Assembly: GCF_014287675.1 (NCBI RefSeq)
Contig: NZ_JACOPQ010000011.1
Span: 60,142 to 124,141 of the forward strand
DNA from: Lawsonibacter faecis
GTDB taxonomy: Bacteria; Bacillota; Clostridia; Oscillospirales; Oscillospiraceae
DNA: 64,000 bases
Direction of reading: 5' to 3'
A program made the position numbers and the translations under genes. Below the pieces are notes generated by a model that saw nothing but the letters and a program-made list of their open reading frames with translations, did not search any database and was not told where the DNA came from. How positions within the stretch are numbered: position 1 is the first letter of the stretch; every line of letters starts with the position of its first letter. This document shows, one piece after another, positions 41,417 to 49,700 of this stretch.

Positions 41417-42394
41417 TCACTGCCGGAAGGTCAGCACCCGGGCGGGATTGCTGACCAGCATGTCGTTAATGGCGTCGTCCGGTACGCCCACCTCCCGCAG
41501 CAGGGGGACAAAGCGCTCCAGCAGATAGGACACCCCCAGGACGGTGCGGTCCTTCTCCTCCATATAGCCGCGCTGGTAGCTGGCGCGGCCCGCGTCCATT
41601 GACAGCAGGATTTGCTTTTGAAAGCCCTGGTCCACCAGCCACTTCAGGTTTTCCGCATAGAGGGCGTCGGGGAAGTACTTGGCCCGGTCGGGGCCGTCGT
41701 AGCAGATGTTTACACCGGTCTCCATTATTTTTTTGTGATAGTACTTATCCGGATTCTTATGGACGTGGCAGAGCATGACGTGGGAGAGGTCGGCCCCGTA
41801 CTCCCGGAGCAGGTTGGCCGTCTCGTAGGCCATGGTGCCAAGCTGTGTATGGACGGAGATCGGGCAGCCGGTGCGCTGCTGGGTCAGGGCGGCCGCCCGG
41901 AGCGTCTTGTACTCGAATGCCTGGATGGCCCCGTAGCTGGTGCCCGCCTTGATGATGCCCGCCCTGGCCTCCACCCGCTGCACCACGGGTCCGTTGTAGC
42001 TGTGGATATCCAAACCCTCCTCCACCTCGGCGGCCAGCAGGTCCACGCAGGTGTCGATCTCCCTGACGGTGGTCATCCAGTGGACCGGCACGTCGTAGAA
42101 ATCGGCCTTGTGGAAACCGGTGGTCAGGATCAGGTTGGCCTTGCCTCGGTAGGCCTCCGCCACCTCCAGAATTTTGGGCACGTTGCGACCGCAGCCCAGG
42201 GAGTCCATCAGGACCATGGCCCTGCCTCCGGCGGCCAGCCAATAGCCGACCTCCTTCTTGGCGGCCTCCACGGAGTCCATCACAAAGTCGGGGTCCCGGG
42301 TCTCCTCTCCGCCAGAGCGGATCAGATGCTCATGGGAGTCGCAGACGCCCAGCTCCTCCGGCGCGATGTCGCCGGTCAGCGTGCGAATAAACAT
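41417..42394 (-). CDS. Phosphotriesterase-family protein, probable phospho-furanose lactonase
   Basis: The 325-residue protein has the binuclear-metal set of the phosphotriesterase-related family: His21 and His23 in CDSHEHL, Lys149 in GIIKAGTSYG, His182 in SVHTQLG, His210 in MLCHVHKN and Asp267 in LSMDAGR. Characterised relatives in Listeria and Mycoplasma hydrolyse pentono-1,4-lactone 5-phosphates, and such genes commonly sit in PTS operons, as here. This points to a lactone phosphate intermediate formed after PTS import. AAGGAGG precedes the ATG. Start and stop are tightly packed against its neighbours. Confidence 0.85.
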   Translation of the reverse strand: MFIRTLTGDIAPEELGVCDSHEHLIRSGGEETRDPDFVMDSVEAAKKEVGYWLAAGGRAMVLMDSLGCGRNVPKILEVAEAYRGKANLILTTGFHKADFYDVPVHWMTTVREIDTCVDLLAAEVEEGLDIHSYNGPVVQRVEARAGIIKAGTSYGAIQAFEYKTLRAAALTQQRTGCPISVHTQLGTMAYETANLLREYGADLSHVMLCHVHKNPDKYYHKKIMETGVNICYDGPDRAKYFPDALYAENLKWLVDQGFQKQILLSMDAGRASYQRGYMEEKDRTVLGVSYLLERFVPLLREVGVPDDAINDMLVSNPARVLTFRQ

Positions 42395-42405
42395 AAAACT
42401 CCTCC

Positions 42406-42699
42406 TTATTCCTGGTGCAGGATCCGGGCGCGGATCTCTGCCTCGATGGCCTTCTCGTCCATTAAATTTTTCAGACCGATGATGACGGTCCCGGCCTCGG
42501 CGGCCTTGTCAAAGCGGTCGGCGAAGTTGGCGGAGCAGAAGATGACGTCGTATTTCTGCCCGGTGGCCTTCGCATCCCCGATGCTGCAGTGGGTGATGGA
42601 GACCGGGACGCCCAGCTTGTCAAAGACGCGCTGGATTTTAATCTTGATCATTTGGCTTGTGCCGATTCCGCTGGCACAGGCGCAGATGACTTTCAGCAT
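42406..42699 (-). CDS. PTS IIB component (ascorbate/galactitol type)
   Basis: The 97-residue protein has the IIB phospho-cysteine loop in CACASGIGTSQM (Cys8 likely) and a compact alpha/beta fold ending KAIEAEIRARI. It takes phosphate from IIA and passes it to the sugar bound by the UlaA-like IIC. AAGGAG is nine bases before the ATG. A ten-base hairpin (42720-42747) lies just upstream in the 55-base gap after the IIC gene; it may set the relative amounts of IIC and IIB. Confidence 0.9.
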   Translation of the reverse strand: MLKVICACASGIGTSQMIKIKIQRVFDKLGVPVSITHCSIGDAKATGQKYDVIFCSANFADRFDKAAEAGTVIIGLKNLMDEKAIEAEIRARILHQE

Positions 42700-42719
42700 G
42701 ACAAAGACTCCTTTCTGTA

Positions 42720-42747
42720 GGAGCCCCTCTGTCTCCGGAGGGGCTCC
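42720..42747 (-). other. Intercistronic hairpin between PTS IIC and IIB genes
   Basis: GGAGCCCCTC at 42720-42729 is the reverse complement of 42738-42747, with an eight-base loop. It has no T run, so it looks more like an mRNA processing or stability element than a full terminator. Confidence 0.55.
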
Positions 42748-42754
42748 CGTGGGC

Positions 42755-44236
42755 TCAGCGCTCTTCCTCGCCGGTCATTTCGCAGTACTTACCGTAGTCC
42801 TCCGCAATGGTGAAATAGGTGCTCTTATGGCGGCGGTACTGGATCTGGGGAATGACCAGCAGCGCCGCGACGCAGACGGCAAGGCCGATATAGCCGGTGT
42901 ACTTCATCAGCGCGCCGCCGGCGAGCCAGACGGTGCTGATGTCGAAATTGCCGTGCCAGCCGCCGTACTGGGCCAGGCCGAAAAAGCTGGCGCACACCGC
43001 GCCCAGAAGCACCTGGATGAGGCCGGAGCAGAACGCGGTGGCGACCACGGCCTTCATGCCGCCCTTGCGGTGGGCGAACAGGGCGAAGGTGGCGTTGTCG
43101 AAGAAGACCGGAATAAAGCCCGTGATGATGAGCACGGGGCTGCGGAAGATAATGAGCCCCGCGATGGCGATGAACTGGCCGATGGCGCCGAAGAGGAAGC
43201 CCAGGGTGACGGTATTGGCGCTGCCGAAGCCGAATGTGGCGGCGCAGTCGATGGCGGGCATGGAGCCGGGCAGCAGCTTCTCGGAAATGCCCTGGAAGGA
43301 GGTGGTCAATTCGGCGACGAACATCTGGACACCCAGCTTCAGAATGCTCAGGTAGACGGCGAAGTTCAGCGCCTTTTCAATGATGTAGAAGCCGAAGTTC
43401 TGGTTGCCCGCGAAGCTGGTGTCGATTTCATGCATCAGGTCCTTGCCCAGAATGGCGATGATAATGCCGAAGAACAGGAGCATCAGCGTGCCGGTGGCGA
43501 CCACATTGTCGTCGAAGATGGAGAGGAACTTGGGCAGCTTGACCTCCTTGGCCTCCTTGCCGCTGGCCCGGCGCTTCTTGTCATGCCTGGCGAAGGCGCA
43601 GCCGATCTTGTCCGCCAGCCAGACGCCGATCATCTGCTGATGCCCCACTGCGAAGCCGGCGCCCTCGGTCAGCTTCTGGGTCGGTTCCACCGTGAGGTTG
43701 GAGGCGACCGCCCAGTAGGAGCCCAGCAGGATGCCCAGCAGAATAATCAGCGGCACATCCCGGATTACGGGGAAGCAGAACAGCATAATCCACAGGGCGG
43801 TGGCCGACTGCTGCACCATGATATGGCCGGTGATGAAGACCGTACGGACCTTGGTCCAGCGGCGGAAGGCCACCAGCAGAAGGTTGAAGATAAACGCCAC
43901 CAGCAGCACCACCATGGTGTTGGAGGAGGCGCGGCCTACGCTCTCGATGGCGGACCAGGCGGCGTTTTGACCGAAGTAGGGGTCGATAACCACGGCGGAC
44001 AGGTCAAAACGTGTGTTCAGACCCGACAGGATGGGCCGAAAATTGCTGGTCAGTCCAGCGGAGCCAACGTTCAGGATGAGATAGCCCACGGTGGCCTTGA
44101 CAAAGCCGGCGAATGCCTCGTATACGGGGCGGCGAAGGAGCAGATATCCGATAAAAACAATGATGCCGACGAAAAATGCGGGTTTCGTCAGGATGTTGGT
44201 CTGGAAAAACGACCAGATGGTTAAAATAATATCCAT
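42755..44236 (-). CDS. PTS IIC component, UlaA/SgaT family
   Basis: The 493-residue membrane protein has about eleven helices and UlaA-family signatures: GYLILNVGSAGLTSNFRPIL, AVVIDPYFGQNAAW, EGAGFAVGHQQMIGVWLADK and PGSMPAIDCAATFGFGSANT. In E. coli UlaA imports L-ascorbate. Many Firmicute relatives carry other pentitols or sugar acids, so the substrate is not fixed by family alone. With the lactonase and hydroxyacid dehydrogenases, an acidic sugar or lactone seems likely. The ribosome-binding site is purine-rich (GGGGAATGGAGAG). Confidence 0.93.
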   Translation of the reverse strand: MDIILTIWSFFQTNILTKPAFFVGIIVFIGYLLLRRPVYEAFAGFVKATVGYLILNVGSAGLTSNFRPILSGLNTRFDLSAVVIDPYFGQNAAWSAIESVGRASSNTMVVLLVAFIFNLLLVAFRRWTKVRTVFITGHIMVQQSATALWIMLFCFPVIRDVPLIILLGILLGSYWAVASNLTVEPTQKLTEGAGFAVGHQQMIGVWLADKIGCAFARHDKKRRASGKEAKEVKLPKFLSIFDDNVVATGTLMLLFFGIIIAILGKDLMHEIDTSFAGNQNFGFYIIEKALNFAVYLSILKLGVQMFVAELTTSFQGISEKLLPGSMPAIDCAATFGFGSANTVTLGFLFGAIGQFIAIAGLIIFRSPVLIITGFIPVFFDNATFALFAHRKGGMKAVVATAFCSGLIQVLLGAVCASFFGLAQYGGWHGNFDISTVWLAGGALMKYTGYIGLAVCVAALLVIPQIQYRRHKSTYFTIAEDYGKYCEMTGEEER

Positions 44237-44269
44237 TTACTCTCCATTCCCCTTTTTCATGTTTTCGGC

Positions 44270-44719
44270 TCAGATGCCAAAACGTTCCGTCAGTTCACAT
44301 AGGTCTTCCGGGGTCTTCGCTTGACAAAGGGCGGCTATAACCTCCTCTCGTTCCACCAGCGCCATGATGGCCTGCAGATTCTCCAGATGCGCGTCCTCAT
44401 CCACCGCCGCCACGGAAAAAAAGAGCCTGGCCCGCTCCGCCGGGTCGCCGCTGAATGCCACGCTTTTGCGGCAGATCATCAGACTCACGGCAGTCTGATG
44501 GACCAGTTCTTTTGCCGATGCATGAGGCAGGCAGACATCGGGGCAGATTACGATATAAGGCCCGTATGCCCGAACCGCCTCGACGATTTTGTCCCCATAG
44601 GCCTGGTCCACCGCTCCGCAGCGGACCAGCGGCTCCACGCCGGCGGCCAGTGCATCCTCCCAGCGTTCAAACCCCTCATGGAACACACAGCGCTCCTGTT
44701 TGATTAAATCCCGCAGCAT
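44270..44719 (-). CDS. PTS IIA component (ascorbate/mannitol type)
   Basis: The 149-residue protein has the phospho-histidine motif VICPDVCLPHASAKEL, followed by AVSLMICRKSVAFSGD and a C-terminal part typical of the UlaC/mannitol IIA family. It accepts phosphate from HPr and passes it to IIB. I use the ATG at 44719, which follows GGGAGGGC by seven bases; an ATG five codons upstream is poorer. It is first in the long operon, downstream of a near-consensus promoter. Confidence 0.9.
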   Translation of the reverse strand: MLRDLIKQERCVFHEGFERWEDALAAGVEPLVRCGAVDQAYGDKIVEAVRAYGPYIVICPDVCLPHASAKELVHQTAVSLMICRKSVAFSGDPAERARLFFSVAAVDEDAHLENLQAIMALVEREEVIAALCQAKTPEDLCELTERFGI

Positions 44720-44776
44720 CCTGCGCCCTCCCAACCTTGGTGTTTTTTAATGTATCCTGTCGAATTGCCTGAAATA

Positions 44777-44805
44777 ATTGTACACAACATATGGATATTT
44801 GTAAA
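44777..44805 (-). promoter_or_regulatory. Promoter of the 14-gene PTS operon with overlapping palindrome
   Basis: On the minus strand TTTACA (44800-44805), a 17-base spacer and TACAAT (44777-44782). A 14-base perfect palindrome, ATATTTGTAAATAT read as six-base arms around GT at 44795-44808, overlaps the -35. It is a good candidate operator for the DeoR regulator encoded at the end of the run, or for a global regulator. Confidence 0.7.
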
Positions 44806-44973
44806 TATAGATGAACATATATTCTTAATTTTTGTGAATGATTCGTTGAAGCGATAGTATATATTGAGATAATTTGACTTTGACAGCTGATTTAAGAGCG
44901 TTTTTGAAGTATATATGAATGTGTGTTCGTATACGAGGACGTTTCCTGGAGGGCTCAGGAGAACCGGTCATGG

Positions 44974-45023
44974 AAACGCAGAAGCGGAGACCACAAATGG
45001 ATGCGGTCTCCGCTTCTGCGTTT
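44974..45023. repeat. Long inverted repeat 1 upstream of the PTS operon
   Basis: Perfect 19-base arms at 44974-44992 and 45005-45023 flank a 12-base loop. No T run follows on either strand. Confidence 0.75.
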
Positions 45024-45062
45024 GGATACGATGCAATTTCCGGCACAGGTATTGTCTCTGCG

Positions 45063-45120
45063 CCAGTTCAAAACAGGCCGGCCTCACAATTTTGTGTTGG
45101 GCTGGCCTGTTTTGAACTGG
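45063..45120. repeat. Long inverted repeat 2 upstream of the PTS operon
   Basis: Perfect 17-base arms at 45063-45079 and 45104-45120 flank a 24-base loop. It lies 39 bases from repeat 1. The gap 44720-45295 holds the PTS promoter, these two repeats and no gene. Confidence 0.75.
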
Positions 45121-45295
45121 CGGTAGATTATCCTAATTAGAGTAAGTACTGGCGGCCTGCTGTATGCATAATCGCCCTGGTGAATAAAATTAAACCTTCC
45201 CCGAAATGACAGTATTAGTTTTCAAAACAAAGCAATTCATTGTTTCCCAAGCCACATATGCCATAGTGGCTTGGAGGAGGATAAGCGAAGCACCC

Positions 45296-46102
45296 CTATT
45301 TCGTTGAATCGGCACCGACATTAAAATCCTGACGGTATTTCATGGGGGCTTGACCGTATTCCTTCCGGAAAGCAGTGGAAAAATGGCCCGGGTTGGAAAA
45401 ACCCAATTGTGTGGCGATGGCCGCGATGGAAAGGGAAGTGGTCTCCAGATAGCGCTTTGATTCCTCTAGTCTCAGGTATTCAAAGTACCTCTTGGGCGAG
45501 GTGCTCAGTTCCCGCATAAAAATATTGCGCAGGGTCCATTCCTCCACATTTAAATAGCGGCAGAGCTCTTTGACAGAAAATCTGCCGATGTTTTCTCGCA
45601 TATAGAGCAGGGCGGAGTTGAGGAGGCGGTGGGTTTGGCCGCGGTCGGCCTGCTGAACCATGCGGCATGAGGTGTAGTAAAGGGCCTGGAACAGAGCGGC
45701 GGCGGTTTGAAGGCGTTCCTGCTTGAACTCCTCCAGGGCGTCGGTACAGAGCTTGGCGCCGGCCTTGCTCAGGGTGAGGGGGTAAACATGGTTGGGAATA
45801 AGACGCAGATGGGTGGTTTTGAACTCAATGAGCCAAAAATTCCACTTAGGGCCGGAGCAGCGGTAGTAGAGGTTGCGCTTTGCATTGACCACCACAAGGC
45901 TGTTGGAGCCAACCACGAGCGGCTCGTCGTCCACGACGAAGTGACCGACGCCCTCCATCGTATAGATGAAAAAGTATTTGTCGGGGATGATGATGCGATG
46001 GTTAATAATGTAATCCTTTTCGGTGAAGAGCTTATAGATGGACCAGACCGCCATTGGCTCGGTAAACTCCCACTTTTTTGTCACATGCATGTCTTGATAC
46101 AT
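45296..46102 (-). CDS. AraC-family transcriptional regulator
   Basis: The 268-residue protein has an N-terminal cupin-like sensor (about 1-150, with IPDKYFFIYTMEGVGHFVVD). The C-terminal pair of helix-turn-helix motifs is FSVKELCRYLNVEEWTLRNI near 172-191 and SIAAIATQLGFSNPGHFSTA near 221-240. The latter is followed by FRKEYGQAPMKYRQ, the AraC signature. GGAG lies five bases before the ATG. It is on the same strand as the PTS operon but separated from it by about 575 bases. It could control either the PTS operon or the surface-protein genes that diverge from it at 46739. Confidence 0.92.
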   Translation of the reverse strand: MYQDMHVTKKWEFTEPMAVWSIYKLFTEKDYIINHRIIIPDKYFFIYTMEGVGHFVVDDEPLVVGSNSLVVVNAKRNLYYRCSGPKWNFWLIEFKTTHLRLIPNHVYPLTLSKAGAKLCTDALEEFKQERLQTAAALFQALYYTSCRMVQQADRGQTHRLLNSALLYMRENIGRFSVKELCRYLNVEEWTLRNIFMRELSTSPKRYFEYLRLEESKRYLETTSLSIAAIATQLGFSNPGHFSTAFRKEYGQAPMKYRQDFNVGADSTK

Positions 46103-46140
46103 AGCTGCTCCTTCTTGCGTTTTATATAAGTGTTATTTTT

Positions 46141-46169
46141 ATTGTAATTTGTGCCGGCGAGAAAGTCAA
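46141..46169 (-). promoter_or_regulatory. Promoter of the AraC regulator gene
   Basis: On the minus strand TTGACT (46164-46169), a 17-base spacer and TACAAT (46141-46146), about 40 bases before the start. Confidence 0.75.
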
Positions 46170-46559
46170 GAAGTTGACAAAACGGCCCCTTCTTCCAAGC
46201 CGGGACACCATGTAAACTCAGGCAATTTCAACAAATGGCATTCTAATAAGCGATTTTATATAATTGTCATGTGTTTAATGCCGGTTTAACGGGGAAGTAT
46301 GTCTATCCTGGTGATTTTGCGGTCAATATTCCTGCGGTCGGCAAAAAAAATGGACTGCATACACCGAATACGGGGTATCAACGGCGGAGGAGGCTCGACA
46401 GGTTTTTGAATTTGTTCGGTGAGCGATTTTGTGCAATCTTACAAATTTATCTGCGGAAAGTACAGAAACAGTGCCAATTCAAAAAGCAGCGCATGCTGAG
46501 ACAGGACCTATAAAACTGACACATTTATTTGTTTTTTATAATTTAATTGTTTTTATAGA
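46170..46559. other. AT-rich intergenic stretch, no gene recognised
   Basis: An 80-codon open frame (46271-46513, plus) has no ribosome-binding site and low-complexity basic composition. A different frame of the same stretch reads KKWTAYTEYGVSTAEEARQV before a stop, which looks protein-like and could be the remains of a dead gene. I cannot assign it. Confidence 0.4.
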
Positions 46560-46588
46560 TTTACACGCATTTGGATGGCCTATATACT
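46560..46588 (+). promoter_or_regulatory. Promoter of the sialidase gene
   Basis: TTTACA (46560-46565), a 17-base spacer and TATACT (46583-46588). Transcription would start near 46595, giving a leader of about 145 bases. Confidence 0.75.
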
Positions 46589-46738
46589 AGCACTAGAAAC
46601 GTCAAGGGACAGAGTGAAGCGACGCCCGGCTGATTCCGGAACCCGAATGCTCAGCAGTTCACAGAAGGAGGCTGTGCACTGCGCCCCGCAGACAGCTTCG
46701 CGCCGCACGGTGGGTAAAAACAAGAAAGGATGACAAGC

Positions 46739-49700
46739 ATGAAAAGACAAGCGTGCTCCCGACTCGTCGCAATTTTCCTGTCCGCTATCATGTCAGCGGC
46801 CTGCCTGCCGCTGACTGTGTTGGCGGCGGAGCCTGCAGGAGATAGTTCGGAAAGGCTGTATTTTTCACGTGCTGACAACAGAAAGGGGTGGGTCATCGGC
46901 GATACTGCCGGCGAACTTCAGCTTAAGAGCACCACTGGAGAGGTGGTGACTGAGTTGGCCGCCGGTACGGAGTACCGGCTCTATGACCCCGGAGATCTAA
47001 GTGTTTCAGGCTCAGATACATACATGAACCCCTTTGACCTGGAAGGCGACACCGTGACAGGCGACACCCGCACCGATACGAGAGCCGGTACCGTTAAGTT
47101 GGCTGAGGGTGAAAACGGGGGATATTTCATTCAATATACCATGGATGGAACTGTTTTGAACCTGACCGATAGAACAAAAATCCGCGAAAGAGACGGCTAT
47201 GCCACTGTGGTATTCGCCGCAGGTGGTGCTGTCGAGTTTCAAATCACCCCTGCCGGCGCGGGCAAAGATACCTTTCACATCTGGTATGCAGGCGAGGGAT
47301 CGGAGCCTGATCCAAAACCCAAACCCGAACCAGAGCCTGCTCCTGAGCCGGAGCAAGGGAAGTTCCCCGCCCCCGCCGGCCAGCCTGAGGAGGGTTACAC
47401 CACACCCGATACTATCCTCAGCGGAACCAGCAGCGAACCAATGAGCGATGAGGACGTTCAAAGTTATTTCCGCATTCCCGCCATGGTCACCTTGGAAAAC
47501 GGCTGGATTGTGGCGGCCTCCGATCTGCGCTGGCCCAATACCAACGACTCTCCCAACAACCTGGACACCATCGTCTCCGTCTCCAAGGACGGCGGCGAGA
47601 CCTGGGAGTGGGAGGCGGTCAATTACTTCGCCGACTTCGCCCCAATCCAGGACCCTACCTACTGGTCCAACGGCGCCAAGAGCAAGACGGACAGCGCCTC
47701 CTTTATCGACCCGGCCCTGACTGTGGACAGCAGCGGGAAGCTCTGGATGGCCGTCGACCTCCAGCCCCCAAATGTCAACCTCAAAGCCAACGCCCAGAAG
47801 GCCGGATCCGGCTTCGACGAGAACGGCTGGCTGATGGTAGGCAACATCACCGAGTCACAGTACGGCGGCATCGTCAAGGGCACCGACGGCCTTACCGCCG
47901 AGACAGGGAAGACCTTTGCGGATGCCCACTACCTCTACCGGGTGGATTTCAAGGACGCTACCGCCACGGCGGAAAAGACCGGCGAGAGCGTGGACCTCTT
48001 CCCCATCTTCCACAGGGACGGCAAGGAGATGGAGACCGGCTACTATGTGGATGCCTCCTTTGACATTTGGTATGACTACGGTGCGGAGAGCCCGGACATC
48101 CGGCCTGTCTTGTGCCGGCAGAAGGAGAGCGAACACTATGTCCAGTCCAACCTCTTTTATTTGGCCTCCGAGTGGAAGGCATACTCTACCTCATACCTGA
48201 TGATCCGCAGCGCGGAGGTGGAGGGGGACAAGCTGGTCTGGAGCGACCCCGTGCTCATCAACGCCGGGATTAAGCTGGACAATGAGCGCTTCCTGGTGTT
48301 CTGCCCGGGCCGCGGTTTCACAGCCACACTCCCCAACGGCGGCGAGCGTATCCTGTTTCAGCTCTACGACAACTGGACCGGGGAGGGCAACGGCGGCCGC
48401 GCCAGCACCGTCTACTCGGACGACGGAGGCGTGACCTGGCAGCGGGGAGAGCGCACCGAGAACCTGGGCGAGGCAGACTCCGCCAGCGAGTCCCAGGTTG
48501 TCCGCCTGCCCAACGGCGACCTGCGGATGTACTCCCGCAACGTGAGCAACGGTTATATCGGCTACGCCGACAGCAGCGACAACGGCCTGACCTGGGGCAC
48601 GTACAAGCTGGATAAAAGCCTGGCCTACTGCAACAACTGCATGGTATCCTTCATCAACCTGGAGGGCTGCCTGGTGGGGCCGGACAACACCGTGTATGAA
48701 AACCTGATCCTGGCGTCCTACCCCCGGAACAACTACCGCAGCGACGGCGTCATCCGTATCGGCGCCGTCGGCACCGACGAGGGCCAGAGCGTCACCTGGC
48801 TCAACAAGGACACCGTCCGCTTCAAGGGCCGGTACAACTACTCCTGCCTGACCCAGCTCCCCGGCACGGAGGGCTTTGCCGTGCTGTATGAGCAGGACAC
48901 CCAACTCAGCCCCACCAAGGGCGTCATGGCCATGAACTTTGTCAAGCTGACCCCGGCGGATCTGCTGGGCAGCGGCTGGGTGCTGACGGCGGAGAAGCCC
49001 ACTGTCCCCGTCACCCTCACTGTGGACACCGCAATGATCGACCTGGACTATAACGGCAGCAAGACCGTCACCCCCAAATACTCCCCTGCGGACGCCCGGG
49101 TGGCGTGGGCCTCCTCCGACGAGAGTGTGGCCACTGTGGCCGACGGCGTGATCACCGCCGCCGGAGCGGGCACCGCAACCATTACCCTCTCCGTGACCTA
49201 CGGCCCGCTCACCCGCACCGCCGCCATTGAGGTGTTGGTGCAGCCCGAGGGCGGACTGACCCTGCCCGAGGAATTCAAGAGCGCCCTGACCTCCACCACC
49301 ATTCCGGGCACCACCCGCTATGTGCTGGATGAGGACGGCGTGGAGGAGAGCAAGCCCTATATCGTCTATGCCCTGTCTGGGGAACGGGTGATGCACAACA
49401 ACACCAATAAAAACGCCACGGACCACTGCAGACCGACCATGGATGGGGAGCAGATGATCGCCAACCACGCCGCCGACAGCTGGTCGCCCACCGACGACCT
49501 GTGGCGCCTGGAGGAGCAGGAGGACGGCGCGTTTGTCTTCAAGAGCATTACCAACGGCAAGTATCTCACCGCTGCGGCCAGCGGCTCCCAATTGGCCCTG
49601 GGCGACGCTGCCGTGCCCTTCACCGTCACACATCAGGGGAACGGCGTCTACCATGTCGGGAACGGCGGCAAGTATCTGGCGTTCTCCAGCGGCTGGAGGA

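Noticed and set aside
41612..44224. An 870-codon open frame on the plus strand opposite the lactonase and PTS genes
   Set aside because: It is antisense to well-identified PTS components, low in complexity, and runs across several gene boundaries.
44915..45140. Short overlapping open frames through the paired inverted repeats
   Set aside because: They exist only because the repeats lack stops. Translations repeat themselves and no start signal is present.
46271..46513. An 80-codon gene between AraC and the sialidase
   Set aside because: It has no ribosome-binding site and an unusual basic composition. A different frame of the same bases looks more protein-like but is interrupted, so I recorded the stretch only as a possible dead gene.
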